DNA of 64,000 bases from Tenacibaculum caenipelagi (GTDB taxonomy: Bacteria > Bacteroidota > Bacteroidia > Flavobacteriales > Flavobacteriaceae). The stretch lies in NCBI RefSeq assembly GCF_004363005.1, contig NZ_SNYH01000001.1, positions 1 to 64,000 on the forward strand, in the 5' to 3' direction. Both the position numbers and the translations under genes were made by a program. The notes beneath the pieces were generated by a model. It saw nothing but the letters and a program-made list of their open reading frames with translations, was not told where the DNA came from and did no database searches. This document shows, one piece after another, positions 17,051-25,112 of the stretch (the first letter of the stretch is position 1; every line of letters begins with the position of its first letter).

Positions 17051-19408
17051 ATGAAAGTTTGTATCGCCGAAAAACCTAGTGTAGCCCGTGAGATTGCTAA
17101 TATCTTAGGAGCTAGTACCAAACGAGATGGATATTTCGAGGGGAATGGCTATGCGGTTACCTATACTTTCGGTCATTTATGTACACTTTTAGAACCTAAA
17201 GACTACAAACCGCACTGGAAAAGTTGGGATTTAAATAACCTCCCTATGCTTCCTGAGCGCTTTGATACTAAGGTTACCAACGATAGTGGTATTCAAAAAC
17301 AGTTTAAGATTGTAAAATCCTTATTTGAAAAAGCCGATGTAGTTATCAACTGTGGGGATGCTGGACAAGAAGGAGAGCTCATTCAGCGTTGGGTAATTAA
17401 CCAAGCAAATTATAAAGGTAAAATTCAACGTTTATGGATTTCTTCTCTTACTGAAGAAGCCATCAAGGAAGGTTTTGACAACCTAAAAGACAACGATGAT
17501 TACAACAATCTGTATTATGCAGGGTATTCACGTGCAATTGGCGATTGGTTGTTAGGCTTAAACGCTACACGCTTGTACACCGTAAAATTTGGTGGTTACA
17601 AACAAGTGTTATCTATTGGTAGAGTGCAAACTCCTACCCTAGCCATGTTGGTAGATCGTTATAAGGAAATTCAAAATTTTAAACCAGAACCTTATTGGGA
17701 ACTTCAAACCTTATATCGCGATACGCTATTTAGTTGCGAAGAAGGTCGTTTTTTAAAAAAGGAAGAAGGGCAAGCGTTTGCTGATAAGGTAAAAGAAAGT
17801 GATTTTGAAATCACTTCGGTTACCAAAAAGAAAGGAAAAGAATACGCCCCTAAACTATTCGATTTAACAGGCTTACAAGTATATTGTAATAATAAATTCG
17901 GATTTTCTGCGGATGAAACGCTAAAAATTGTTCAGAAACTCTACGAAATGAAAGTAGTTACCTACCCTAGGGTTGATACTACTTTTTTACCAAACGATAT
18001 ATATCCTAAGGTTCCGAATATTTTAAAAGGACTAAAGCAATACGCAACCTTAACGCAACCTCTTTTAGGAAAAAAAATACGTAAGTCGAGTAAAGTTTTT
18101 AATGACAAAAAAGTAACTGATCACCATGCGATTATTCCTACAGGAATAGAAATCAACTTACAATATAATCAGCAGCAAGTGTATGATATCATTGTTCGCA
18201 GATTTATTGCCGTATTTTATCCAGATAGTGATATTTCGAACACTGCTGTGATTGGTGAAGCTGATAAAGTTTCTTTTAAAACTACTGGAAAAGAAATCCT
18301 TATCAAAGGTTGGCGTGAAGTTTTTGAATACGGAAAAGAACCTAAAAAAGATACCGAAAAAGATGTTTTACCAACGTTTACCAAAGGTGAAAAAGGTCCA
18401 CACGAGCCCTCTTTTTTAGAAAAAGAAACCAAACCTCCTCGTAATTATACCGAAGCTAGTCTACTTCGCGCTATGGAAACTGCAGGGAAACAGGTAGACG
18501 ATGATGAAATGCGTGAACTGATGAAAGAAAACGGTATTGGTCGCCCATCTACACGCGCAAGTATTATTGAAACTTTGTTCAGACGAAAATATATCGAGCG
18601 TCAAAAAAAATTAATCATTCCTACCAAAACGGGTATCGATTTGATTAATTTAATCGATAACGAACTACTAAAATCTGCAGAGTTGACAGGATTATGGGAA
18701 AAACGTTTAAAAGAAATTGAACGAGGTGAATACAGTGCTGCTCATTTTATTCATGAAATGAAAAAAATGGTAGATCGTTTGGTATATGAAGTACGTTCTA
18801 GCAACAAATCTGTACGATTATCTGCCGAAAAAAACATTTCTACAAATACAAATAAAACTAAGAAAAAGACCACTTTTAAAAAGAAAGAGGTCGTTGGTAA
18901 AGAATGTCCAAAATGTAACAACGGGCAATTATTAAAAGGAAATACTGCTTACGGATGTTCTTCCTATAAAAATGGATGCGATTTTAAACTTCCATTTGAA
19001 TTTATGGATAAAAAAATATCTGAAAGTCAATTAATCCGTCTGCTTGATAAAGGTTGCACTACCAATTTAAAAGGCTTCAAACAAGAAAATAAAAAAGTAG
19101 AAGGATTGGTACATTTTGATGATAATTTCAATTTAAAATTTGAAGGTAAAAGTAACGTCATTGCGAATGAAATAAAGCAATCTTATGATAAACAGATTAC
19201 TTCGTCGCAAACTCCTCGTAATGATAATGATAAAATTTCCTGCCCTAAATGTAACAAAGGAACCGTTTTAAAAGGTAAATCTGCCTACGGATGCTCAGAA
19301 TATAAAAATGGATGTGACTTTGTGTTTACTTTTGAAAACATCAAAAAAAATGCCAATGGAAAACCATTGACAAAAGAATTAGTGTATAGTATTTTAATTT
19401 CTAAGTAA
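17051..19408 (+). CDS. topB: DNA topoisomerase III (type IA)
   Basis: A 785-residue type IA topoisomerase that relaxes or decatenates DNA through a 5'-phosphotyrosine. The TOPRIM domain (1-140) begins MKVCIAEKPSVAREIA and contains NCGDAGQEGELIQRW. The active-site tyrosine is Y305 in VVTYPRVDTTFLP, and GIGRPSTRASIIETLFRR is conserved in the core. The tail has two C4 zinc ribbons (CPKCNNGQLLKG...CSSYKNGC near 615-650 and CPKCNKGTVLKG...CSEYKNGC near 735-765). Between the ribbons, residues about 702-726 are encoded by a palindromic intergenic-type repeat inserted in frame (19156-19226). The end overlaps convergent trmH by 8 bp. Confidence 0.95.
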   Translation: MKVCIAEKPSVAREIANILGASTKRDGYFEGNGYAVTYTFGHLCTLLEPKDYKPHWKSWDLNNLPMLPERFDTKVTNDSGIQKQFKIVKSLFEKADVVINCGDAGQEGELIQRWVINQANYKGKIQRLWISSLTEEAIKEGFDNLKDNDDYNNLYYAGYSRAIGDWLLGLNATRLYTVKFGGYKQVLSIGRVQTPTLAMLVDRYKEIQNFKPEPYWELQTLYRDTLFSCEEGRFLKKEEGQAFADKVKESDFEITSVTKKKGKEYAPKLFDLTGLQVYCNNKFGFSADETLKIVQKLYEMKVVTYPRVDTTFLPNDIYPKVPNILKGLKQYATLTQPLLGKKIRKSSKVFNDKKVTDHHAIIPTGIEINLQYNQQQVYDIIVRRFIAVFYPDSDISNTAVIGEADKVSFKTTGKEILIKGWREVFEYGKEPKKDTEKDVLPTFTKGEKGPHEPSFLEKETKPPRNYTEASLLRAMETAGKQVDDDEMRELMKENGIGRPSTRASIIETLFRRKYIERQKKLIIPTKTGIDLINLIDNELLKSAELTGLWEKRLKEIERGEYSAAHFIHEMKKMVDRLVYEVRSSNKSVRLSAEKNISTNTNKTKKKTTFKKKEVVGKECPKCNNGQLLKGNTAYGCSSYKNGCDFKLPFEFMDKKISESQLIRLLDKGCTTNLKGFKQENKKVEGLVHFDDNFNLKFEGKSNVIANEIKQSYDKQITSSQTPRNDNDKISCPKCNKGTVLKGKSAYGCSEYKNGCDFVFTFENIKKNANGKPLTKELVYSILISK
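19156..19226. repeat. GTCATTGCGA-type palindromic repeat inside the topB coding sequence
   Basis: The left arm begins CGTCATTGCGAATGAA and ends AAAGCAATCT. The right arm begins AGATTACTTCGTCGC and ends CTCCTCGTAATGAT. The arms are imperfect reverse complements around a short loop. This is the layout of the widespread bacterial palindromic element whose canonical form runs from CGTCATTGCGAGGA through GAAGCAATCT to AGATTGCTTCGT and TCGCAATGACG. It adds about 24 residues (VIANEIKQSY...SSQTPRNDN) without breaking the frame. Confidence 0.7.
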
Positions 19409-20072
19409 GCTCTTTATAATAATACTCAATTAGTTTCTCTGGATTTTTAATCGTGTTTTTAATCCATTTAAAATACAATTCCTTTTTCTCTACATCTGAT
19501 AATTCCCAATCAATTGGTAACTTCTTCATACGAGTAGTAATATCTTGTAAGATAATTGCTGCTGCTACCGAAATATTCAAACTTTCAGTAAAACCTACCA
19601 TCGGAATTTTTAAAAAGCCATCTGCTTCTTGTTTAATATAATCAGAAATACCATCTTTTTCAGTTCCAAAAACAAAGGCTGATTTTTTTGTTACATCAAA
19701 ATCGGACAACACACAAAAATCCGTATGCGGTGTAGTTCCTATAATCTGGTATCCTTTTTTTCTTAAATCTTCTAAACATATTTTGGTGTTATCTCCATCT
19801 TCTTTAAAACGTTGTATATCCAACCATTTCTGACTTCCTTTAGCTACATGTCTTGATACTTTATTCGTAACCTTATTTTCAATGGCATACACATCTTGTA
19901 TTCCAAAAATATCGCAACTTCTAACCACTGCACTTGCATTATGTGGTTGATAAATATCTTCTAACACCACTGTAAAATAGCGTGTTCGTTCATTTAAAAC
20001 TCTATAAAAAGTCTCTTTTCTTTTTTCGGTAATATACCCTTCTAAATAAGCTAATAATCCTTCATCAATCAT
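19401..20072 (-). CDS. trmH: TrmH-family RNA 2'-O-methyltransferase
   Basis: A 223-residue SPOUT methyltransferase with a C-terminal trefoil knot. Motifs are VLEDIYQPHNASAVVRSCDIFGI (motif 1, with the catalytic-type arginine), FVFGTEKDGISD (motif 2) and GFTESLNISVAAAIIL (motif 3). Length and sequence match tRNA (guanosine-18-2'-O)-methyltransferase TrmH rather than the rRNA enzyme RlmB, but the exact target is inferred. The gene overlaps the end of topB by 8 bp in a convergent arrangement with no terminator. Confidence 0.87.
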   Translation of the reverse strand: MIDEGLLAYLEGYITEKRKETFYRVLNERTRYFTVVLEDIYQPHNASAVVRSCDIFGIQDVYAIENKVTNKVSRHVAKGSQKWLDIQRFKEDGDNTKICLEDLRKKGYQIIGTTPHTDFCVLSDFDVTKKSAFVFGTEKDGISDYIKQEADGFLKIPMVGFTESLNISVAAAIILQDITTRMKKLPIDWELSDVEKKELYFKWIKNTIKNPEKLIEYYYKELT

Positions 20073-20219
20073 ATAGCAAACATAGTAATTTTTCCTATTT
20101 TTAATCGCAAGGCGATAGCCAAGTATTTATTTTCTTAAACTTGCAACGAAATAGAGAATGCTTTTTAATAGCATACCTCATATCTTAGATTTAAGATTAT
20201 TAATCTCTCAATTTTATCT

Positions 20220-20900
20220 ATGAAAAAACGTTTAGTGGTATTAACAGGCGCTGGTATTAGTGCCGAGAGTGGTTTAAAAACTTTTAGAGATGCTGATGGC
20301 TTATGGGAAGGACATGATATTTATGAAGTAGCTTCTCCTGAAGGCTTTAGAGCTAACCCTGAATTAGTTTTAGACTTTTATAACCAGCGTAGAAGGCAAC
20401 TTTTAGAGGTAACACCTAACAAAGCACATTTGAATTTGGCTGATTTAGAGAGCACCTTTGAAGTTAATATCATTACTCAAAATGTAGATGACTTACACGA
20501 ACGTGCAGGTAGTACTAATGTATTACACTTACATGGTGAATTATTAAAAGTACGTAGTACAAAAAATGAAAACTTGGTATATTCTTGGAAGAAGGATATA
20601 CTTTTAGGAGATGTCTGTGAAGAAAATGCACAGTTACGACCACACATAGTTTGGTTTGGAGAAGATGTTCCGCTACTAGAGAAAGCGGTTGAAATTACTT
20701 TACAAGCAGATATTTTGGTTATAATCGGAACTTCAATGCAAGTATATCCAGCAGCAAGTTTAGTAGATTATGTAACTTCAAATACTCCGATTTACTTTAT
20801 TGATCCTAACCCTGCTGTAAACAAAAACGCCTTTAATAATTTAACTATTATTAAAGACGTTGCCAGTACTGGTACTGATACATTAATCAGTATGCTTTGA
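20220..20900 (+). CDS. cobB: NAD-dependent protein deacylase, sirtuin
   Basis: A 226-residue Sir2 enzyme. NAD-binding GAGISAESGLKTFRD (10-24), QNVD (87-90) and the catalytic histidine H105 (LHLHGEL) are present. Y54 and R57 in FYNQRR match the Tyr-x-x-Arg pair of class III sirtuins that prefer succinyl- or malonyl-lysine, so desuccinylase activity is likely. The four zinc-binding cysteines of the small domain are not present: only C133 remains in the segment between VRSTKNEN and QLRPHIVWFGE. It has its own unit, convergent with the serine hydrolase gene. Confidence 0.93.
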   Translation: MKKRLVVLTGAGISAESGLKTFRDADGLWEGHDIYEVASPEGFRANPELVLDFYNQRRRQLLEVTPNKAHLNLADLESTFEVNIITQNVDDLHERAGSTNVLHLHGELLKVRSTKNENLVYSWKKDILLGDVCEENAQLRPHIVWFGEDVPLLEKAVEITLQADILVIIGTSMQVYPAASLVDYVTSNTPIYFIDPNPAVNKNAFNNLTIIKDVASTGTDTLISML

Positions 20901-20923
20901 TAAACTATAAAAGAAACTCTTTT

Positions 20924-22042
20924 TTACTCATTTAAAGCTTTAACCAGTCCTAAACATAATTTATCTATATTTTTCTTTTGCCTGTGAAAAGCTGACACAT
21001 TAGATAATATTATAACACCATTTTCACCATCAACATCTAATGCCATAGAAGAAGAATACCCTCCAGTTCCTCCATTATGCCAAATAAAATCCTCTCCCTT
21101 TCTATTTGTTATAATGTGCCAACCTAAACCAATAGCCATGTTTTCATTTATCTTAAAAGTTGGTTGTTGTGTAAGCTTTAATTCTTTATTTTCTTTTTTA
21201 AATTGAGCCTTACCAAATTTAGCTAAATCATTTACTGAAGATAAAATTCCACCAGCACCTACAAGCACATTCATATCCCAGTTCTGAGTTTCCTTTCCCA
21301 ATTTATTTAACCCTTTTACAAGTTTATCTTTTACTATTTTTCTATCTGTAGTTGAACTTGTCATCTTATATTTTGAAAAAATTTTTTCTTGTACTAGTGT
21401 TTCATAATTAGATTTAGATACTTCTTCAAGTATAAAACCAAGTAAACCTGCTCCAAGATTTGAATATCCATATTTAGCTCCTGGTTTTTGTTTTAGTTTA
21501 ACTTCTTGTGTCAAATACTGTTTTAGCTTTTCTAAATCGTAATTTTTATATGGATTTTTTTTATCAACCACTAATAAATTTAAATTTGAAGGTAATCTTG
21601 GTAAACCTGAAGTATGATTAACCAATTCTTTAAAAGTAATTTTTTGATCTGTTCTTATATTAAATCCCAAATATTTTTGTACGTCGGCAGTTAACTCTAA
21701 TCTATTTTCTTGAACAAAATTTGTTAATAAAGTTGCAGTAAAAACTTTACTGATAGAACCTATTTCAAAAACTTTTTTACTGTTCTCTACTTGTATTATA
21801 GTATCGTTTACTCTTTTTAATCCTACAAACTTGGTTTTTCCTTTCTCAATAATAGCTATTGAAAATTCAGACTCATTAGGAAACACTTTAACTTGTTCAA
21901 ACAACAATTCAGCTTCCTTAGCTTTAAGTGCTATTGATTTAAAATAATTTCCTTTTTCTGCTATTTTTACTTGACCTCTTATATGACTTGCTAATAAGAA
22001 TATGACTACTAATACAAATTTCTTTTTAAATACAATTTTCAT
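20924..22042 (-). CDS. Serine hydrolase, class C beta-lactamase-like family
   Basis: A 372-residue exported protein with a signal peptide (1-24, ...SHIRG-Q). The penicillin-binding/class C fold motifs are complete: SxxK as S96-I-S-K99, YxN as Y193-S-N195, and the third motif HNGG (WHNGGTGGYSS). This family covers esterases, D-aminopeptidases, endopeptidases and class C beta-lactamases, and specificity cannot be read here. It follows the DUF6495 gene by 8 bp, which in turn follows an M23 peptidase gene by 20 bp. A cell-wall role for the three-gene unit is a reasonable guess. Confidence 0.88.
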   Translation of the reverse strand: MKIVFKKKFVLVVIFLLASHIRGQVKIAEKGNYFKSIALKAKEAELLFEQVKVFPNESEFSIAIIEKGKTKFVGLKRVNDTIIQVENSKKVFEIGSISKVFTATLLTNFVQENRLELTADVQKYLGFNIRTDQKITFKELVNHTSGLPRLPSNLNLLVVDKKNPYKNYDLEKLKQYLTQEVKLKQKPGAKYGYSNLGAGLLGFILEEVSKSNYETLVQEKIFSKYKMTSSTTDRKIVKDKLVKGLNKLGKETQNWDMNVLVGAGGILSSVNDLAKFGKAQFKKENKELKLTQQPTFKINENMAIGLGWHIITNRKGEDFIWHNGGTGGYSSSMALDVDGENGVIILSNVSAFHRQKKNIDKLCLGLVKALNE

Positions 22043-22050
22043 TATCCTTA

Positions 22051-22566
22051 TTAATCCTTTGAGGTTAATCTATCGAAATATTCGTATAATTCTCCTTTAG
22101 AAATGTTGCTTCCTTTTTCAATTAAATCAAACAATTCCACATTTCTTTCTTCTTGATACGCTTTTGATCCTCTTAAAAATTCTATAGCTTCATCTTGTGG
22201 ATTTTTTAATAGCCATTCAAACCCTTCTTGTTCAAGTACGTTTACTTCTTTATCTATTGTTATAACAATACGATGAATTTCTTTTTCATCACATTTAAAT
22301 AAATTGACCACTTTTGGAGAAAAATGCTCTAAATAGTTCGTTTTGGTAAGTACATCGTCCCAAACGACATCACTAAACACATTCATTTCATCTTCAGCTA
22401 CATGGGGCTTCTCTTTTTTTAACTCATCCCATTCATTTTTATCAATGTTTTGTGAAGCTAAAAAACGTGCAAACTCCTCATGTAATCCTTCAAACTGCTC
22501 TTTTGTAAGTTGTCTATATTTCAAACGTTTAAATTTTTGTAATTGATTAGCTCTAGCTTTATTCAT
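22051..22566 (-). CDS. DUF6495 family protein
   Basis: A 171-residue, highly charged, probably cytoplasmic protein with no signal or membrane segment. LKYRQLTKEQFEGLHEEFARFLASQ and IDKNEWDELKKEKPHVAEDEMNVFSDVVWDDVL match the flavobacterial family DUF6495, of unknown function. It sits between an M23 peptidase gene and a serine hydrolase gene on the same strand with short gaps, so it is probably part of their operon. Confidence 0.75.
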   Translation of the reverse strand: MNKARANQLQKFKRLKYRQLTKEQFEGLHEEFARFLASQNIDKNEWDELKKEKPHVAEDEMNVFSDVVWDDVLTKTNYLEHFSPKVVNLFKCDEKEIHRIVITIDKEVNVLEQEGFEWLLKNPQDEAIEFLRGSKAYQEERNVELFDLIEKGSNISKGELYEYFDRLTSKD

Positions 22567-22586
22567 TTTCTTTAATTAGAGCTACA

Positions 22587-23297
22587 CTATCTTGTTTTGC
22601 TTAATCCCTCTATGAGAGTTTCATTTGGCAATTTTAGTAATAAATTGGGGTTAGGGCAATTTTGTTTGTAAAAATCTAAGGTCTTTTTTGAAGATACTCC
22701 TGGATAATCTCCATAATAATCTTCTATATCTATAATTAATTGAAAATGTAAATGTGTCGCATAATCTCCATTGACAGAACTATCACCTAAAGTTCCTATT
22801 TTTTCTCCTTGTCTGAATTTTGTCCCAACTTCTAAGTTTTTTAACGATTCTAAAGATAAATGACCGTATAATGAATAAAACTCATTTCCTTCAATTGAAT
22901 GTTTAAGAATAATCGTTGGACCATAATCTCCATAGTTTGTATTATTTTTAAAACTATGGATTTCTCCATCTAACACAGCTAAAACATCAGTATCAGCATC
23001 ACACCACAAATCAATACCTAAGTGAATATTTCTTTGGTTTTCTTCTGACAACTTATTAAAATGCTCACTTCTACTATAAATATCTCTTTGCTCTAAATAT
23101 CCTCCAAAAGCAACCTTTTTTTTATGCTTTAAGAAAAAGCTTTCTAAATATGCTTCCCATTCTTTTGATGAAGAAACATCAAAAACTAAGTCTTTGTTTG
23201 ATGCCACTATAGAAATTGGAATGTATTCATCAAAAGATATATTGGTATTAATTACATGCAATGGGACTTTGGATATGTTTTTTAAGAAATCTATCAT
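22587..23297 (-). CDS. M23-family metallopeptidase without signal peptide
   Basis: A 236-residue protein with the LytM/M23 fold. Zinc ligands are visible as H92 and D96 (HLGIDLW) and H184 (HLHFQL), with H146 in YGHLS and H182 as the second active-site histidines. M23 enzymes usually cut peptidoglycan cross-bridges, but this one begins MIDFLKNISKVPLHVINTN with no signal peptide or lipobox. It may therefore be cytosolic or use another route. It is the first gene of a unit with DUF6495 and a serine hydrolase. Confidence 0.85.
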   Translation of the reverse strand: MIDFLKNISKVPLHVINTNISFDEYIPISIVASNKDLVFDVSSSKEWEAYLESFFLKHKKKVAFGGYLEQRDIYSRSEHFNKLSEENQRNIHLGIDLWCDADTDVLAVLDGEIHSFKNNTNYGDYGPTIILKHSIEGNEFYSLYGHLSLESLKNLEVGTKFRQGEKIGTLGDSSVNGDYATHLHFQLIIDIEDYYGDYPGVSSKKTLDFYKQNCPNPNLLLKLPNETLIEGLSKTR

Positions 23298-23316
23298 AAA
23301 CTAATTTATATATAAA

Positions 23317-23350
23317 GTAAAAGAGTAACCAAAGATAATTGATTACTCTT
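23317..23350 (-). terminator. Weak terminator-like hairpin
   Basis: Arms AAGAGTAA (23321-23328) and TTACTCTT (23343-23350). On the minus strand the stem is followed by TTTTACTTT. It lies just after the stop of the lipoprotein gene (23376). Confidence 0.4.
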
Positions 23351-23375
23351 ACATCTGTAAATTACACAAGTTTTT

Positions 23376-24260
23376 CTATCGTGTCACAGTTCCACTAATT
23401 TCTCTAACAGGCCCTGCTCCCATATCAAATGTTACATGATCTTCTGCATCAGACGGAACACCATGAGCTAAAGGTTTTAATGTAAATGGACTTGGACTGT
23501 TATCAGGATCTGGTTCAACAGATATAACCGCAGTAGTTCCCCTTAAATCTGTAGGAAAAGTTAAACCTGCTGGTGCATTTTGAATAAAATCTTCTCCTGG
23601 AAATGCAGGTCCATTATTTACATCTCCCTTAAAATTTGTTGTTGCTGCATTATCATCTGCCATAGATACATTAGTAAACGTTCCTGTGCTAATTGGCATC
23701 CCATTCATAATTACCCATCCTTCATACTTCCATCCTGCTGGTAATGTTGGTAATGATAATCCTGTTGCTGGAGTTCCACTCGCTAAATCTAAAAACCAAA
23801 TACCACTTCTCTCATTATTATTCATTCCGTCTGTTGGTGTAGCCAAAATATATTTTCCTGCCGAATTTGAAAAATCTCCTACCATTCCTGTTGAAGATAT
23901 GTTTGCTGAACTTCCTGAGAAATCTCCTACTAGAATTTTAGTAGCCGCAGGTGCAGGATCAGGATCGTTTGATGGTTCAATAGATAGTACAAAAGTAGAT
24001 GCTGCAGACAACATATCTGAATCTACAACAAAAGAAGATTGTGATAGCTGTCCTGAATCATTTACACTAAAAGTACCTGTCGAAACAGGGGATCCACTGA
24101 CAATAATCCAACCTTCGTAAACGAAATCCGATCCTAAATTTTCTAAACCACTAATATTTAAACTTAGGTTTGAAGTTCTTGGTGCATTATCGTCATCATC
24201 GTTACAAGCAACAAAAGTTAACGCGCTTACTGTCACTAATATTAAAAGTATTTTTTTCAT
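23376..24260 (-). CDS. Lipoprotein with two anti-sigma/RskA-like repeats
   Basis: A 294-residue lipoprotein: MKKILLILVTVSALTFVAC, with cleavage before C19, then an acidic NDDDDN stretch that may act as a surface-export signal. Two homologous halves follow. Each carries the same core, YEGWIIVSGSPVSTGTFSV (about 48-66) and YEGWVIMNGMPISTGTFTNV (about 178-197), plus an acidic SIEPSNDPDP / SVEPDPDNSP stretch. Similar segments occur in the C-terminal domain of RskA-type anti-sigma factors, but there is no anti-sigma domain here. It is probably a surface or periplasmic protein of unknown role. Confidence 0.7.
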   Translation of the reverse strand: MKKILLILVTVSALTFVACNDDDDNAPRTSNLSLNISGLENLGSDFVYEGWIIVSGSPVSTGTFSVNDSGQLSQSSFVVDSDMLSAASTFVLSIEPSNDPDPAPAATKILVGDFSGSSANISSTGMVGDFSNSAGKYILATPTDGMNNNERSGIWFLDLASGTPATGLSLPTLPAGWKYEGWVIMNGMPISTGTFTNVSMADDNAATTNFKGDVNNGPAFPGEDFIQNAPAGLTFPTDLRGTTAVISVEPDPDNSPSPFTLKPLAHGVPSDAEDHVTFDMGAGPVREISGTVTR

Positions 24261-24290
24261 TGTTTTTGTATATTTTGATTTTTACAAAAA

Positions 24291-24298
24291 CAAAGTTA
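24291..24298 (-). promoter_or_regulatory. -7 box candidate of the lipoprotein gene
   Basis: TAACTTTG on the minus strand, about 30 bp before the start codon, matches TAnnTTTG. The -33 position reads TTT rather than TTG. Confidence 0.35.
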
Positions 24299-24336
24299 TT
24301 TTTCTATTTCCTTATAAAATGTTAGCTAGCTTACAC

Positions 24337-25008
24337 TTATGCAATTTTTTCGAGTAATCTTATTTCTTTTCGGTTAAAATCAATTATTCTTTCTTGTTTT
24401 AACTCATTCAACAAAGTATTTAAAGTAGGTCTTGAGGTTCCAATTAATGTTGCTATATCTTTTTGTGTATATGGATGTTCTATTACTTGATCTCCTGTTT
24501 CTTCACATTCATGACCATATTCTTCACAAAGCTCCTTAAAAAACTCAAGTAAACGAGTACGTGTATCTTTGAATAATAATAGTTGAAGTCTTCTTTCTAA
24601 TTTTTTCATTCGTAAACCTATGAACTTATAAATCTTAAAGCTAACAGATACATTATCTCTCATTAATGAATACATTGTATCTCTTGATACTGGACAAATT
24701 TCTGTAGCATTATCAATTGATTGTGCAAACTCATTTCTTTTGTCAATCCCTAAAATAGCTTTCTCTCCAAATATCTCTCCTTTAGTTAAAATTGCTTTGA
24801 TAATTTCTTCTCCCTCTTCTGTATAGTAGCCTATTTTTACCTTTCCTTTATCTATTAAATAAATTTTGTTTGCAGCATCTTCTTCAAAATAAATATAATC
24901 CTTCTTTTTATACTTATTTAATGTATGATCTTCCTTGTAAGCAGGATATTTATGTGGGCATAATATTTTAAATAAATTAACATCCTCAAAATACCAAAGT
25001 GCACTCAT
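24337..25008 (-). CDS. Crp/Fnr-family transcriptional regulator
   Basis: A 223-residue DNA-binding regulator. The cyclic-nucleotide-type beta-roll (about 25-130) contains DKGKVKIGYYTEEGEEIIKAILTKGEIFGEKAILG. A dimerisation helix follows (about 128-152), then a winged helix-turn-helix (YTQKDIATLIGTSRPTLNTLLNEL, about 183-206). The cAMP-contacting arginine of Crp is not evident and no Fnr-type N-terminal cysteine cluster is seen, so the signal is unknown. It lies between acnA's terminator and the lipoprotein gene, 76 bp from the latter. Confidence 0.88.
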   Translation of the reverse strand: MSALWYFEDVNLFKILCPHKYPAYKEDHTLNKYKKKDYIYFEEDAANKIYLIDKGKVKIGYYTEEGEEIIKAILTKGEIFGEKAILGIDKRNEFAQSIDNATEICPVSRDTMYSLMRDNVSVSFKIYKFIGLRMKKLERRLQLLLFKDTRTRLLEFFKELCEEYGHECEETGDQVIEHPYTQKDIATLIGTSRPTLNTLLNELKQERIIDFNRKEIRLLEKIA

Positions 25009-25054
25009 AGTTTTTACTTTTAAATTTAGGTCGAAAGAATAGAATCTTCTTTAC

Positions 25055-25089
25055 AAAAAAAGCTCTGGGATTTTCCAGAGCTTTTTTTT
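25055..25089 (-). terminator. Rho-independent terminator of acnA
   Basis: Arms AAAAAAAGCTCTGG / CCAGAGCTTTTTTT around GATTTT, positioned just after the stop of the gene at 25113. Confidence 0.85.
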
Positions 25090-25112
25090 ATTTACTATCA
25101 AATTTTATTTGA

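Noticed and set aside
20901..20923. Terminator between the sirtuin and serine hydrolase genes
   Set aside because: Only a few base pairs (AAAGA/TCTTT) can form, too short to call.
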